Positions 17,751 to 26,328 of a stretch of DNA of 64,000 nt are shown piece after piece. The notes beneath the pieces were generated by a model. That model had not been told where the DNA came from. It saw only the letters and a list, made by a program, of their open reading frames with translations, and made no database searches. The translations under genes were made by a program, and so were the position numbers. This DNA is from an uncultured Erwinia sp. (lineage in GTDB: Bacteria > Pseudomonadota > Gammaproteobacteria > Enterobacterales > Enterobacteriaceae): positions 1 to 64,000 of the forward strand of contig CAMIKG010000019.1 in assembly GCA_946221915.1 (NCBI GenBank). Reading direction: 5' to 3'. Positions within the stretch are counted from its first letter, which is position 1. Every line of letters starts with the position of its first letter.

Positions 17751-18497
17751 ATGGCTGAATGGCTCACCGGAAAAGTGACCAGCGTGACCAACTGGACAGA
17801 GAATTTGTTCAGCATCACCGTCAACGCCCCTGTTGCCCCCTTTACTGCGGGTCAGTACGGCAAGCTGGCGCTGGAAATTGATGGCGAACGCGTGCAGCGC
17901 GCGTACTCCTATGTCAATGCGCCCAGCGACCCAAACCTTGAGTTTTACCTGGTCACCGTGCCGGAAGGCAGGCTGAGTCCGCGGCTGTTTGCGCTGCGTG
18001 AAGGTGATGAGGTGCAGGTGGTCAAAGAAGCCCAGGGCTTTTTTGTGGTGGAAGAGGTTCCTGAGTGTGAAACTCTGTGGATGCTGGCGACCGGCACTGG
18101 TCTCGGCCCCTACCTCTCCATTTTGCAGGAGGGCAAAGACCTTGAGCGCTTCCGCCATATCGTGCTGGTGCACGCCGCCCGCTTCGCCTCTGACCTCAGC
18201 TATCTGCCGCTGATGCAACAGCTGCAGCAGCGTTATAACGGCAAGCTGCGTATCCAGACAGTGGTCAGCCGTGAAGAAGCGGCGGGTTCACTGACCGGTC
18301 GCATCCCGGCGCTGATCGCCAGTGGGCAGCTGGAGGAGGCGGTGGGACTGCCAATGGATGCGGCAACCAGCCATATCATGCTGTGTGGTAACCCGGAGAT
18401 GGTGCGCGACACTCAGCAACTGCTGAAAGAGACGCGCGAAATGCGCAAACATCTGCGCCGCAAACCGGGCCATATCTCCAGCGAAAACTACTGGTGA
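17751..18497 (+). CDS. fpr: Ferredoxin/flavodoxin-NADP(+) reductase
   Basis: FAD enzyme that passes electrons between NADPH and flavodoxin or ferredoxin; part of the SoxRS oxidative stress response in E. coli. The ATG at 17751 follows an AGGAG site and gives MAEWLTGKVTSV, 248 residues as in E. coli. FAD motif RAYSYVNAP, NADP motif ATGTGLGPYLSI and the C-terminal aromatic residues ENYW are visible. Its last 10 bases overlap the end of convergent yiiR. Confidence 0.97.
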   Translation: MAEWLTGKVTSVTNWTENLFSITVNAPVAPFTAGQYGKLALEIDGERVQRAYSYVNAPSDPNLEFYLVTVPEGRLSPRLFALREGDEVQVVKEAQGFFVVEEVPECETLWMLATGTGLGPYLSILQEGKDLERFRHIVLVHAARFASDLSYLPLMQQLQQRYNGKLRIQTVVSREEAAGSLTGRIPALIASGQLEEAVGLPMDAATSHIMLCGNPEMVRDTQQLLKETREMRKHLRRKPGHISSENYW

Positions 18498-18925
18498 TCA
18501 ACACGGGCAAAATAATTTACCGGACGCGCCGCGCTGCCAAAACGGTTGTCGCCTGCCGTGCCGGTAAAAATGCCCAAATCGAATAGCAGGGTCGCCAGAA
18601 CCAAAGCCGGGATAAAGCGGCCCAGTATCCACGGCCAGACACTGCCCAGCACCGCCCAGTTGCCCGCCAGCAGTATCCAGGCGGCTACCAGCAGCAGTGC
18701 CCACCAGCCTTTACGGTCGCGATCGTGCAAACGTTTCACGATCACCGCGCTGCATGGCCATAGCAGGCAGACCACGCCAAACGCTGCCATCTGCGTATCA
18801 AGTAAGCCATTGTCTGCGAGGGTAAACAGCAGCACCATACTGACCAGCCACACGCCCTGCCACACCCAGAAATCGCGTCGCCCCAGACGACCACGAAAGG
18901 AAAAACACCATTGTTGTAATGTCAT
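18488..18925 (-). CDS. yiiR: DUF805 inner-membrane protein YiiR
   Basis: 145-residue membrane protein of the DUF805 family, similar to E. coli YiiR. It begins MTLQQWCFSFRGRLGRRDFW, the usual DUF805 opening, and has about four hydrophobic segments and the KRLHDRDRKGWW motif. Molecular function is unknown. It sits tail to tail with fpr, sharing 10 bp, and head to head with yiiQ. Confidence 0.93.
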   Translation of the reverse strand: MTLQQWCFSFRGRLGRRDFWVWQGVWLVSMVLLFTLADNGLLDTQMAAFGVVCLLWPCSAVIVKRLHDRDRKGWWALLLVAAWILLAGNWAVLGSVWPWILGRFIPALVLATLLFDLGIFTGTAGDNRFGSAARPVNYFARVDHQ

Positions 18926-19029
18926 GTAAACAACCCAGAAAAAGTAAGAATTTAAGACCGCGGCTTTTGACTTTCGCGGGTAAAAACCGTTCTAATCGTT
19001 GCCTGAGTTTACTGGTTAGGGTCGACAAA

Positions 19030-19620
19030 ATGAAGAAAGCGCGCAGCATTGCGTTACTCTCTGCATGTTTATTTTGGCAAAGCGCCTGGGCCGATCCTGA
19101 GCCACAGGACCGGTCCGAACACATGCCCACCGCCCCTTACCTGCTGGCCGGTGCGCCAACGTTCGATATGACCATTGCCCAGTTTCGCGAGAAATATAAT
19201 CTGGCGAATCCCGCGCTACCGATCAGCGAATATCGCGCCGTGGATAACCGCGGTGACAAAAGCAATCTGACGCGCGCCGCCAGCAAGATTAATGAAAATC
19301 TGTATGCTTCTACCGCGCTGGAGCAGGGCACGGGGAAAATCAAAACCTTACAGATTACCTGGCTGCCGATCCCTGGGCCGGAAGAGAAGAGCGCACGGGA
19401 TAAGGCCCTCTCTTATATGGTGGCAATGCTGCGCTTTTTTGCCCCGAATATTTCCGCAGACGACGCGACTAAGCGGCTGAATACGTTACTGAATAAAGGT
19501 AAAGGATCGCGCTATTTCGCCCAGACGGAGGGCGCTCTGCGCTTCGTGGTGGCGGATAATGGTGAAAAAGGCCTGACATTCGCCGTAGAGCCGATAAAAC
19601 TGTCGCTGGCAGAGCCGTAA
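19030..19620 (+). CDS. yiiQ: Periplasmic DUF1454 family protein YiiQ
   Basis: 196 residues, similar along its length to E. coli YiiQ (TAPYLLAGAPTFD, SKINENLYASTALE, GALRFVVADNGEKGLTFAVEPIKL). An N-terminal signal peptide (MKKARSIALLSACLFWQSAWA) predicts a periplasmic location. Role unknown. The start at 19030 is chosen because it opens the signal peptide; the 37 upstream in-frame codons have no such feature. Confidence 0.93.
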   Translation: MKKARSIALLSACLFWQSAWADPEPQDRSEHMPTAPYLLAGAPTFDMTIAQFREKYNLANPALPISEYRAVDNRGDKSNLTRAASKINENLYASTALEQGTGKIKTLQITWLPIPGPEEKSARDKALSYMVAMLRFFAPNISADDATKRLNTLLNKGKGSRYFAQTEGALRFVVADNGEKGLTFAVEPIKLSLAEP

Positions 19621-19743
19621 CGACGCCGTCAAATATGACGAAAAGCAAAGCCTTTCAGGATTTTGATCTCTATACTGTCTGGCAGACATCACTGCCGTCA
19701 GGCAGTGCTATTTAAAAGTATCACGTTAAGCGTGGAGGATATG

Positions 19744-20508
19744 ATGCGACATCCATTAGTGATGGGTAACTGGAAACTGAACGGCAACAAACACATGGTC
19801 AACGAGTTGATCGAAGGTCTGCGTAAAGAGCTCAGCACCGTTGATGGTTGCGGCGTAGCGATCGCACCACCGGTGATGTATCTGGATCAGGCTAAACACG
19901 CCATTTCCGGTAGCCGCATCGCAATGGGTGCGCAGAACGTTGACGTGAACCTGTCCGGCGCATTTACCGGTGAAGTTTCCGCAGAGATGCTGAAAGATGT
20001 CGGCGCGCAATACATCATTATCGGCCACTCTGAGCGTCGTACTTATCACAAAGAGAGCGATGAGTTTATCGCGAAAAAATTCGCGGTGCTGAAAGCCGCG
20101 GGTCTGATCCCGGTTCTGTGCATCGGTGAAACCGAAGCGGAAAACGAAGCAGGCCAGACTGAAGAAGTGTGCGCACGTCAGATTGACGCGGTGCTGGAAA
20201 CTCAGGGCGCAGACGCCTTTAAAGGCGTGGTTATTGCTTACGAGCCAGTCTGGGCGATTGGTACCGGCAAATCCGCTACCCCTGCACAGGCACAGGCGGT
20301 GCATAAATTCATTCGTGATCATATCGCGAAGAAAGATGCGGCTATCGCTGAGCAGGTCATCATTCAGTACGGCGGCTCTGTTAACGATAAAAACGCAGCA
20401 GAACTGTTTACCCAGCCGGATATCGATGGCGCGCTGGTGGGCGGTGCTTCACTGAAAGCAGATGCGTTTGCGGTGATCGTGAAAGCGGCAGCGGAAGCGA
20501 AGAAGTAA
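19744..20508 (+). CDS. tpiA: Triosephosphate isomerase
   Basis: Interconverts dihydroxyacetone phosphate and glyceraldehyde-3-phosphate in glycolysis. Start MRHPLVMGNWKLNGN at 19744, preceded by GGAGG; an ATG three bases earlier is too close to it. 254 residues. Catalytic loop residues are present: Lys in NWKLNG, His in IIIGHSERR, Glu in AYEPVWAIGTG, and phosphate loop YGGSV. Confidence 0.98.
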   Translation: MRHPLVMGNWKLNGNKHMVNELIEGLRKELSTVDGCGVAIAPPVMYLDQAKHAISGSRIAMGAQNVDVNLSGAFTGEVSAEMLKDVGAQYIIIGHSERRTYHKESDEFIAKKFAVLKAAGLIPVLCIGETEAENEAGQTEEVCARQIDAVLETQGADAFKGVVIAYEPVWAIGTGKSATPAQAQAVHKFIRDHIAKKDAAIAEQVIIQYGGSVNDKNAAELFTQPDIDGALVGGASLKADAFAVIVKAAAEAKK

Positions 20509-20516
20509 ATTTGTGC

Positions 20517-20542
20517 AATGGGGATCATCCGTGATCCCCATT
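20517..20542 (+). terminator. Hairpin after tpiA
   Basis: AATGGGGATCA (20517-20527) pairs perfectly with 20532-20542 around loop TCCG, starting 9 bp after the tpiA stop. No T-run follows at once. The rest of the gap to cdh (20543-20717) shows no gene I can support. Confidence 0.65.
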
Positions 20543-20717
20543 ACGCTGTCTGATTGTCTCTTTTATTTTTCCCTGCCTGTATCTGTTGCATGTGGGCGTT
20601 GTCTGGCAGTACGAGACACTCGGGTCGACCATCCCGCGGTCCTGCGCGGACAAGCCGCTCCGGAGCCATCGGAATGTTTCCCCTGATATCTGACTTTTTA
20701 GTTGCCTGAAAGTACGC

Positions 20718-21482
20718 TTAATTACTCTGCTGCAAAATCTCACAGCTGTGATCCTGAATCTCCTCCGCCGAACCACGATTTAATTTCAGCCAGTTACGTT
20801 CCACCGCCATTAGTACCAGACGCCCATCCGGCAGCGCGGCCAGCGCCATACCATATTGGCCCATCTGTGTACGTGCCCCCGGCACTTCGTTCGCCAGGCG
20901 GATAAACACGCTCTCTGCCGCCAGTTGTTCAGCTGTCAGCGTACGCAGCAGATAAGGATGGTTCCGCAGTGTTTGCGGCTGCCAGCGCTCGTTCAGCGAC
21001 GGCGCCAGCTGGTCAAGCTGTTGCCGCACGTCGCGGCGCAGGCAGGAGATATGCACATGCAGCTGATTCTGGGTACGGCCATACTGCGCATTAATTGTCA
21101 GGGAAATCGCGCTGTCTGCTACCGGTGCGGCGCGCTTTTCTGCCAGCAGGTGGCGATGTTGCCAGGAGAGCCAAAAGAAGTTGGCCGTGTGTGGATTCAG
21201 CAATTGCGGGCTTTCCATGCCGCTGATTTTCGCTACCGGCAGCAGTAAATACTGCAGCGGGCCGTTGCGATCTTTCAGCGTGACATAGCCTTCGGCAGTA
21301 TCGACCTGGCTGCAGGGAGCAGGATTACCGCGTTGTTGCTGCCCAGGCACACACTTTTCACTGACAATCTGCCACAGCGCATCGGCATTACTGTGAAAAT
21401 GAAAGGCGGCCAGCATCAGGCCGGACACCAGCACGACCAGCAGCAGCGCAATGATCTTTACGGCACGGTTTTTTCCCTGCAT
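20718..21482 (-). CDS. cdh: CDP-diacylglycerol pyrophosphatase
   Basis: Membrane-anchored hydrolase that splits CDP-diacylglycerol to phosphatidate and CMP. The start at 21482 (MQGKNRAVKIIALLL) lies 6-8 bases after a GAAGGGA site and gives 254 residues (E. coli 251). One N-terminal membrane segment (residues 8-25) precedes the hydrolase domain. The HIT-like LHVHISC motif and the C-terminal AEEIQDHSCEIL match E. coli Cdh. Confidence 0.94.
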   Translation of the reverse strand: MQGKNRAVKIIALLLVVLVSGLMLAAFHFHSNADALWQIVSEKCVPGQQQRGNPAPCSQVDTAEGYVTLKDRNGPLQYLLLPVAKISGMESPQLLNPHTANFFWLSWQHRHLLAEKRAAPVADSAISLTINAQYGRTQNQLHVHISCLRRDVRQQLDQLAPSLNERWQPQTLRNHPYLLRTLTAEQLAAESVFIRLANEVPGARTQMGQYGMALAALPDGRLVLMAVERNWLKLNRGSAEEIQDHSCEILQQSN

Positions 21483-21597
21483 CGGCATTCCCTTCTTGTA
21501 TGTTGGACAGCAAAACAATCGCCGCAGCCAGCATAAAAGTTATCTGTGACAGAGTGAAGGCGGTATCAGGAAGGATGTTACGCAGAGGAAAAAAGAC

Positions 21598-21622
21598 AAA
21601 GCGGCAGCGAAACTGCCGCTTT
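21598..21622 (-). terminator. Terminator after sbp
   Basis: AAAGCGGCAG (21598-21607) pairs with 21613-21622. On the minus strand the stem is followed by TTTGTCTTTTTT, as expected 12 bp after the sbp stop. Confidence 0.88.
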
Positions 21623-21634
21623 AGGAGATGAAGA

Positions 21635-22624
21635 TTAGCGCTTCATGATCTGGTCGTAGCTGCCACCTTCAGAGAAGTGGGTTTTCTGTGCTGCCGTCCA
21701 GCCACCGAATTTATCATCGATAGTGAACAGGTTGACCGGCTTAAAGGTGCTGGCATATTTTTTCGCCACTTCCGCATCACGTGGACGGTAGAAGTTCTTC
21801 GCCGCGATCTCCTGGCCCTCTTTTGAGTAGAGATACTTCAGGTAAGCATCCGCCACTTTACGCGTATCACGCTCGTCCACCACTTTGTCCACGACAGACA
21901 CGGTCGGTTCGGCGAGAATCGATTCGCTCGGGGTAATGATTTCAAACTTGTCCTGACCCAGTTTGTTCACAGCCAGGTACGCTTCGTTTTCCCAGGCGAT
22001 CAGCACATCACCGATGCCACGCTCAACGAAGGTGTTGGTGGCGCCACGCGCGCCGGAATCCTGCACTTCTACATTCTTAAACAGCGCTTTGACAAACTCC
22101 TGTGCTTTTGCCTGATCGCCGTTGTTTTTATCCAGCGCGTAACCCCACGCTGCCAGGTAGTTCCAGCGCGCACCGCCGGAGGTTTTTGGGTTCGGGGTAA
22201 TCACTGCCACACCCGGTTTCACCAGATCTGGCCAGTCATGAATCTGTTTTGGGTTGCCCTTACGCACCAGGAAAACGATGGTGGAAGTGTAAGGCGCGGA
22301 GTTGTCCGGCAGACGCTTGATCCAGTTTTTATCAATGCTGCCACGCTCGGCGATTGCATCCACGTCAGAAGCCAGCGCCAGGGTCACCACATCGGCTTTA
22401 ATACCGTTGATCACAGACGTCGCCTGCTTACCAGATCCACCGTGGGACTGACGAATCACCACATTGTCACCCGTTTCCTGCTTGTAATGCGCACTGAAAG
22501 CTTTATTGTACTGTTCGTAAAGTTCGCGCGTCGGGTCATATGAGACGTTCAGCAACTGAACATCCTTCGCCAGCACAGCGGTTGAAGCCAGTAACAGAGT
22601 AAAACCCACACTCCACTTATTCAT
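21635..22624 (-). CDS. sbp: Periplasmic sulfate-binding protein
   Basis: High-affinity sulfate receptor for the CysTWA ABC importer. Signal peptide MNKWSVGFTLLLASTAVLA ends before KDVQLLNVSYDPTRELY. 329 residues, as in E. coli Sbp. The start at 22624 has a GGGAGA site; the 14 upstream in-frame codons are not part of the signal peptide. The ligand-contact motif SHGGSGKQA is present. In E. coli it belongs to the CysB regulon. Confidence 0.97.
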   Translation of the reverse strand: MNKWSVGFTLLLASTAVLAKDVQLLNVSYDPTRELYEQYNKAFSAHYKQETGDNVVIRQSHGGSGKQATSVINGIKADVVTLALASDVDAIAERGSIDKNWIKRLPDNSAPYTSTIVFLVRKGNPKQIHDWPDLVKPGVAVITPNPKTSGGARWNYLAAWGYALDKNNGDQAKAQEFVKALFKNVEVQDSGARGATNTFVERGIGDVLIAWENEAYLAVNKLGQDKFEIITPSESILAEPTVSVVDKVVDERDTRKVADAYLKYLYSKEGQEIAAKNFYRPRDAEVAKKYASTFKPVNLFTIDDKFGGWTAAQKTHFSEGGSYDQIMKR

Positions 22625-22733
22625 TGCACATTCTCCCAGGATTGTTATGGATGAAGCGTGACACAAACTCTTTCATGATTTAAAGAATTAAAAAGTAGCT
22701 TTTATAACCAAAGAGAATATCTGCCTGCATAAG

Positions 22734-22758
22734 AAAGGCGCTGACCAGCAGCGCCTTT
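22734..22758. terminator. Terminator between pfkA and sbp
   Basis: AAAGGCGCTG (22734-22743) pairs with CAGCGCCTTT (22749-22758) around loop ACCAG, 19 bp beyond the pfkA stop. Confidence 0.8.
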
Positions 22759-22776
22759 TTCTGCGAAAACGCAAAC

Positions 22777-23739
22777 TCAGTAGAGTTTTTTCGCCGTATC
22801 CAGCCAGTCGCGTTTGAATGGACGTTTCATATTTTCGATGGCATCAATAATGTCGTGGTGCACCATCTTTTCATTCTGCACACCAACGCAACGACCGCCG
22901 TAACCCTGCAACAGCAGTTCGATGGCGTAAGCGCCCATACGTGATGCCAGGATACGGTCATAGGCCACTGGCGCACCGCCGCGCTGAATATGACCCAGCA
23001 CCGTCGCACGCGTCTCACGTTTGGTTTCAGCTTCGATAAACTTCGCCAGCTCATCGATATCGCAGATATGCTCGGTAATCGCCACAATCGCGTGTTTTTT
23101 ACCTTTCGCAATACCGGCCTTAATCTCAGCCACCAGTTCTTCACGGGTGTAAGGGGCTTCCGGCAGGACGATAAACTCACAGCCACCGGCAATCGCTGCC
23201 GCCAGCGTCAAATCGCCGCAGTAACGGCCCATCACTTCCACGATGGAGATACGCTGATGGGAAGAGGAGGTGTCGCGCAGGCGGTCAATCGCTTCCACCA
23301 CGGTTTCCAGCGCGGTGAAGTAACCAATGGTGTAGTCAGTACCCGCAACGTCGTTATCAATGGTGCCAGGCAGACCAATACACGGGAAGCCCATTTCGGT
23401 CAGGCGCTTGGCGCCCATATAAGAACCGTCACCGCCAATCACCACCAGCGCATCAATGCCGCGCTTCTTCATATTCTCGATAGCGACCGCGCGCACGTCT
23501 TCATTACGGAACTCAGGGAAACGCGCAGACCCAAGGAAGGTGCCGCCACGGTTAATCATATCGGAGACACTGTAGCGGTCCAGATTGACCATGCGATCTT
23601 CATACAAGCCCAGGTAGCCGTCATAAATACCAGCCACTTCCAGACCTTCACTCAGCGCTGCGCGGACAACGCCACGGATGGCTGCGTTCATGCCTGGGGC
23701 GTCGCCGCCACTCGTCAGTACACCGATTTTCTTAATCAT
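22777..23739 (-). CDS. pfkA: ATP-dependent 6-phosphofructokinase
   Basis: Phosphorylates fructose-6-phosphate in glycolysis, allosterically controlled by ADP and phosphoenolpyruvate. 320 residues, E. coli length, starting MIKKIGVLTSGGDAPGMNAA after an AGAGG site. ATP loop GGDGS and the catalytic loop GTIDNDVAGTD are present. The 9 extra upstream codons are not conserved. Confidence 0.98.
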   Translation of the reverse strand: MIKKIGVLTSGGDAPGMNAAIRGVVRAALSEGLEVAGIYDGYLGLYEDRMVNLDRYSVSDMINRGGTFLGSARFPEFRNEDVRAVAIENMKKRGIDALVVIGGDGSYMGAKRLTEMGFPCIGLPGTIDNDVAGTDYTIGYFTALETVVEAIDRLRDTSSSHQRISIVEVMGRYCGDLTLAAAIAGGCEFIVLPEAPYTREELVAEIKAGIAKGKKHAIVAITEHICDIDELAKFIEAETKRETRATVLGHIQRGGAPVAYDRILASRMGAYAIELLLQGYGGRCVGVQNEKMVHHDIIDAIENMKRPFKRDWLDTAKKLY

Positions 23740-23842
23740 GACAACCTCTGAACTTGTTGATACCAAATGATGAATTCAGTGCGTCAGCAGCTCGCGACGC
23801 GCAGGGACAGCAATGTGAGCCGGCTGACTAATAATGACACAT

Positions 23843-23875
23843 AGTATATCAAACACTTTATGCTGAATTGATTCA
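23843..23875 (-). promoter_or_regulatory. pfkA promoter region with a Cra-type operator
   Basis: TGAATTGATTCA at 23864-23875 is a near-palindrome of the Cra (FruR) type, flanked by GC and GG. A -10-like TATACT lies on the minus strand at 23843-23848, so the operator would cover the -35 zone. Cra represses pfkA in E. coli, which agrees with this placement. Confidence 0.68.
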
Positions 23876-23956
23876 GGTCAGGCAAGTTTCGGCAAATATT
23901 TTTGCTTACTTGCGTGCGGTAATCATTTCATCGGCTATCCGCTTAATATTGTTAGT

Positions 23957-24859
23957 TTATATCTCAAAAAAACCCTGTCGTTTAGCGGGAACCACGGAAC
24001 AGGGATCCTGGTGAATAATGATATCCGCGCCGGGAAAACGCCGCAGCAGCGCCTGCTCCAGTTGTTCAGCCACCAGATGCGCTTGTACCAGCGGCAAATG
24101 GTCGTCCATCTCCAGATGCAGCTGGATAAAGCGCGTCGGCCCGGACTGCCGGGTGCGCAACTCATGCGCGCCATGCACGCCCGGCCAGGCGGAGACAATG
24201 GCAATGATTTCATCGCGCTCCTCATCCGGTAAAGCGCGATCCAGCAACGACTGCACCGCTTCATAGCCCATGCGCAGCGCGTTATAGAGGATCCAGACGC
24301 CAATACCGAGCGCGAACAGCGCATCGGCGCGCGCAAATCCATACCAGCTTAGCCCCAGCGCCAGCAGAATCGCGCCATTCATCACCACATCAGACTGGTA
24401 ATGCAGCATATCTGCGCGGATCGCCTGGCTGCGCGTTTTGCGCACCACCCAGCGCTGAAACGTCACCAACACCAGTGTCGAAAACAGCGCGATAACGGTA
24501 ACGATAATTCCGATCAGCGGCGTATGCAGGGTTTCCGGACGCGCCAGATGCTGGATGCCGGTCAGAAACAGGAACAGTGCCGAACCGGAAATAAACATGC
24601 TTTGCGCCAGTGCCGCCAGTGATTCGGCTTTACCATGGCCAAAAGTATGTTCTGCATCCGCCGGTTGCAGGGAATAGCGCACCACCAGCAGGTTGGTCAG
24701 CGAAGCGGCGATATCCACCAGCGAATCAACCAGCGCCGCCAGCACGCTCACCGAGCCGGTATACCACCAGGCAAAGATTTTGATGATTAACAATAAAGAC
24801 GCCAGCACCGTGGCGGCGATCGCCGCCCGGTTCACCAGCTGCGCGTATTGTGGATTCAT
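23957..24859 (-). CDS. fieF: Cation diffusion facilitator FieF (Fe2+/Zn2+ efflux)
   Basis: Inner-membrane proton-coupled antiporter that exports ferrous iron and zinc. 300 residues, same as E. coli FieF (YiiP). The membrane metal-site segments are present: DSLVDIAASLTN near residue 45 and HYQSDVVMNG near residue 155. The C-terminal cytoplasmic domain has the HxxE/D-type sites (GVHGAHELRTRQSG, QLHLEMDDHLPL). Divergent from the diguanylate cyclase gene, as the neighbour of pfkA. Confidence 0.97.
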   Translation of the reverse strand: MNPQYAQLVNRAAIAATVLASLLLIIKIFAWWYTGSVSVLAALVDSLVDIAASLTNLLVVRYSLQPADAEHTFGHGKAESLAALAQSMFISGSALFLFLTGIQHLARPETLHTPLIGIIVTVIALFSTLVLVTFQRWVVRKTRSQAIRADMLHYQSDVVMNGAILLALGLSWYGFARADALFALGIGVWILYNALRMGYEAVQSLLDRALPDEERDEIIAIVSAWPGVHGAHELRTRQSGPTRFIQLHLEMDDHLPLVQAHLVAEQLEQALLRRFPGADIIIHQDPCSVVPAKRQGFFEI

Positions 24860-24978
24860 ACTGCACCCCGCAGGACAATTGCCCGTCAGTATACATAAAG
24901 TTTTTCTACGCTACGGTAACCGCTCGCCAGCTGCCGCGATAGTTGAAAGAAAATCAATTGTTAAAACCAGAAAAGTCC

Positions 24979-25009
24979 TGCATATTTTCAATTTGAAAAA
25001 TGGTATGCA
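24979..25009. promoter_or_regulatory. Operator-like dyad upstream of the diguanylate cyclase
   Basis: TGCATA (24979-24984) and TATGCA (25004-25009) enclose TTTTCA (24985-24990) and TGAAAA (24994-24999). Both pairs are perfect, with only a 4-base insert on one side. The site is 80 bp before the start at 25089 in an AT-rich stretch. I cannot name a regulator. Confidence 0.4.
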
Positions 25010-25088
25010 TTTTGCTAGTTATCCATCCCCCTTTTTTCAGATTTTTGCTACATTGACAACTCTTTAACGCAAACTGCAGGCCGCTGTC

Positions 25089-26189
25089 ATGCCCTGGCTT
25101 TCCACTGATGACGAATATTTAAGAATCCGCAGTTTGCGTTTTGTGCGTCGCATGTTCCTCATGCGTCAGCTGGGAACCTTTCTCTGTTTTCTGCCTATCT
25201 TGTCCGTTCTGCTTGAGCAGTCCGCCAGCGATCTCACTCTGCTGCTGCTGACGCTGAATGCTTTCCTGTGGCCTGCGGCCGCCTATATGGTGAGCGTGAA
25301 ATCGCGGGATCTGGTAAAAGTTGAAAAGCTCAGTCTGACCATCGACACCATCTGGGGCGGAATCTGGGTGGCGATGATGGGTATCAGCCCGATTCCATCA
25401 CTGATTATCCTCGCGATACAGATTTCAGACCGCTATGCCGCAGGGGGCTGGAAACAACTCAGGCCAGCGCTGTTCGCCTTTTTCGTAGCCTTTGTTATCA
25501 CTTGGGCGATCTGCGGTTACCCTGTCAGACTGAACTTTAGCGCGCAAACGGTGTGGCTGAGCCTTCCGCTGGCGACAGTCTACCTGGTGGCGCTGAGCAT
25601 CCTTTCCCGCCATCTGACGGTACGGCTACGCAATAAAACGCGTGAACTGGAGCGCGTGGCACTGCTGGACCCGCGTCTGCATATTCCTAATCGCCGCCTG
25701 TTTGAACAACGGCTGGCCAGCACGCTGCTGCAGACCCAGCGTGGCACCATTTCTGCTTATCTGGTTTTGCTGGATGTGGATGATTTTAAACAGGTCAATG
25801 ATAACTACGGCCATGAAGCGGGCGATTTTCTGCTGGCGGAAGTATCCGAAGCGATACGTGACGTGATTAGCCATAAAGACGTGCCGGCACGCTTTGGCGG
25901 CGATGAACTGGCAGTGATTGTCTATGACAGCAATGAGCGGGACGTCGCCCAGCTGGCGCGCCAGGTGATTGCGCGCGTGGAGAATATTCGCCTGCCCAGT
26001 GATGAAGTCTATCGCTGTACCATCAGTATGGGCATTGCCGCCGCGAAGTCTGCCTCTTCGAGCTCCGAATGGCTGCGCAACGCCGACCATGCGCTTTACG
26101 ATATCAAAAGAAACGGCAAAAACGGTTTTAGTCTCTCCCGCAAAACGGGCAGGGAGAAACGAACGGTGGAGCCGGGAACGGAGGCGTAG
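25089..26189 (+). CDS. MASE2-GGDEF membrane diguanylate cyclase, variant GGDEL site
   Basis: Probable enzyme making cyclic di-GMP from two GTP. 366 residues: an N-terminal MASE2-type membrane sensor with about five to six hydrophobic segments (residues 25-175), then a GGDEF domain (185-350). The signature reads GGDEL at 270-274 rather than GGDEF or GGEEF. The metal/GTP motif LLDVDDFKQVNDNYGHEAGD is intact. The inhibitory I-site RxxD is not conserved (Ser261-His-Lys-Asp264), so product inhibition is probably absent. The order fieF-cpxP of E. coli is interrupted by this gene. Close relatives in E. coli are AdrA/DgcC-like. Activity with Leu in the last signature position is plausible but unproven. 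Confidence 0.85.
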   Translation: MPWLSTDDEYLRIRSLRFVRRMFLMRQLGTFLCFLPILSVLLEQSASDLTLLLLTLNAFLWPAAAYMVSVKSRDLVKVEKLSLTIDTIWGGIWVAMMGISPIPSLIILAIQISDRYAAGGWKQLRPALFAFFVAFVITWAICGYPVRLNFSAQTVWLSLPLATVYLVALSILSRHLTVRLRNKTRELERVALLDPRLHIPNRRLFEQRLASTLLQTQRGTISAYLVLLDVDDFKQVNDNYGHEAGDFLLAEVSEAIRDVISHKDVPARFGGDELAVIVYDSNERDVAQLARQVIARVENIRLPSDEVYRCTISMGIAAAKSASSSSEWLRNADHALYDIKRNGKNGFSLSRKTGREKRTVEPGTEA

Positions 26190-26231
26190 CGGGCAGTCGT
26201 AGTGACGCTGTTAACAGTCTGAATTTTGGTC

Positions 26232-26258
26232 AAAAAAAACCCCCTCATCATGAGGGGG
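26232..26258 (-). terminator. Terminator after cpxP
   Basis: CCCCCTC (26240-26246) pairs with GAGGGGG (26252-26258); on the minus strand eight T follow. It may also serve the rightward cyclase gene, although its tail is then purine-rich. Confidence 0.85.
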
Positions 26259-26301
26259 AAGACAGGGATGGTGTCTATGGCAAGGAAAACAGGGATACTA
26301 T

Positions 26302-26328
26302 GTTACTGGTGTTACTGGTGTTACTGGT
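26302..26328. repeat. Three tandem copies of GTTACTGGT at the cpxP 3' end
   Basis: Three perfect 9-base copies at 26302, 26311 and 26320. The stop codon of cpxP (26321-26323) lies in the last copy, so changes in copy number beyond it would not alter the protein. Confidence 0.9.

Noticed and set aside
20525..20776. 83-codon open frame between tpiA and cdh
   Set aside because: Overlaps the tpiA hairpin and the cdh end, Arg-rich, no similarity that I recognise.
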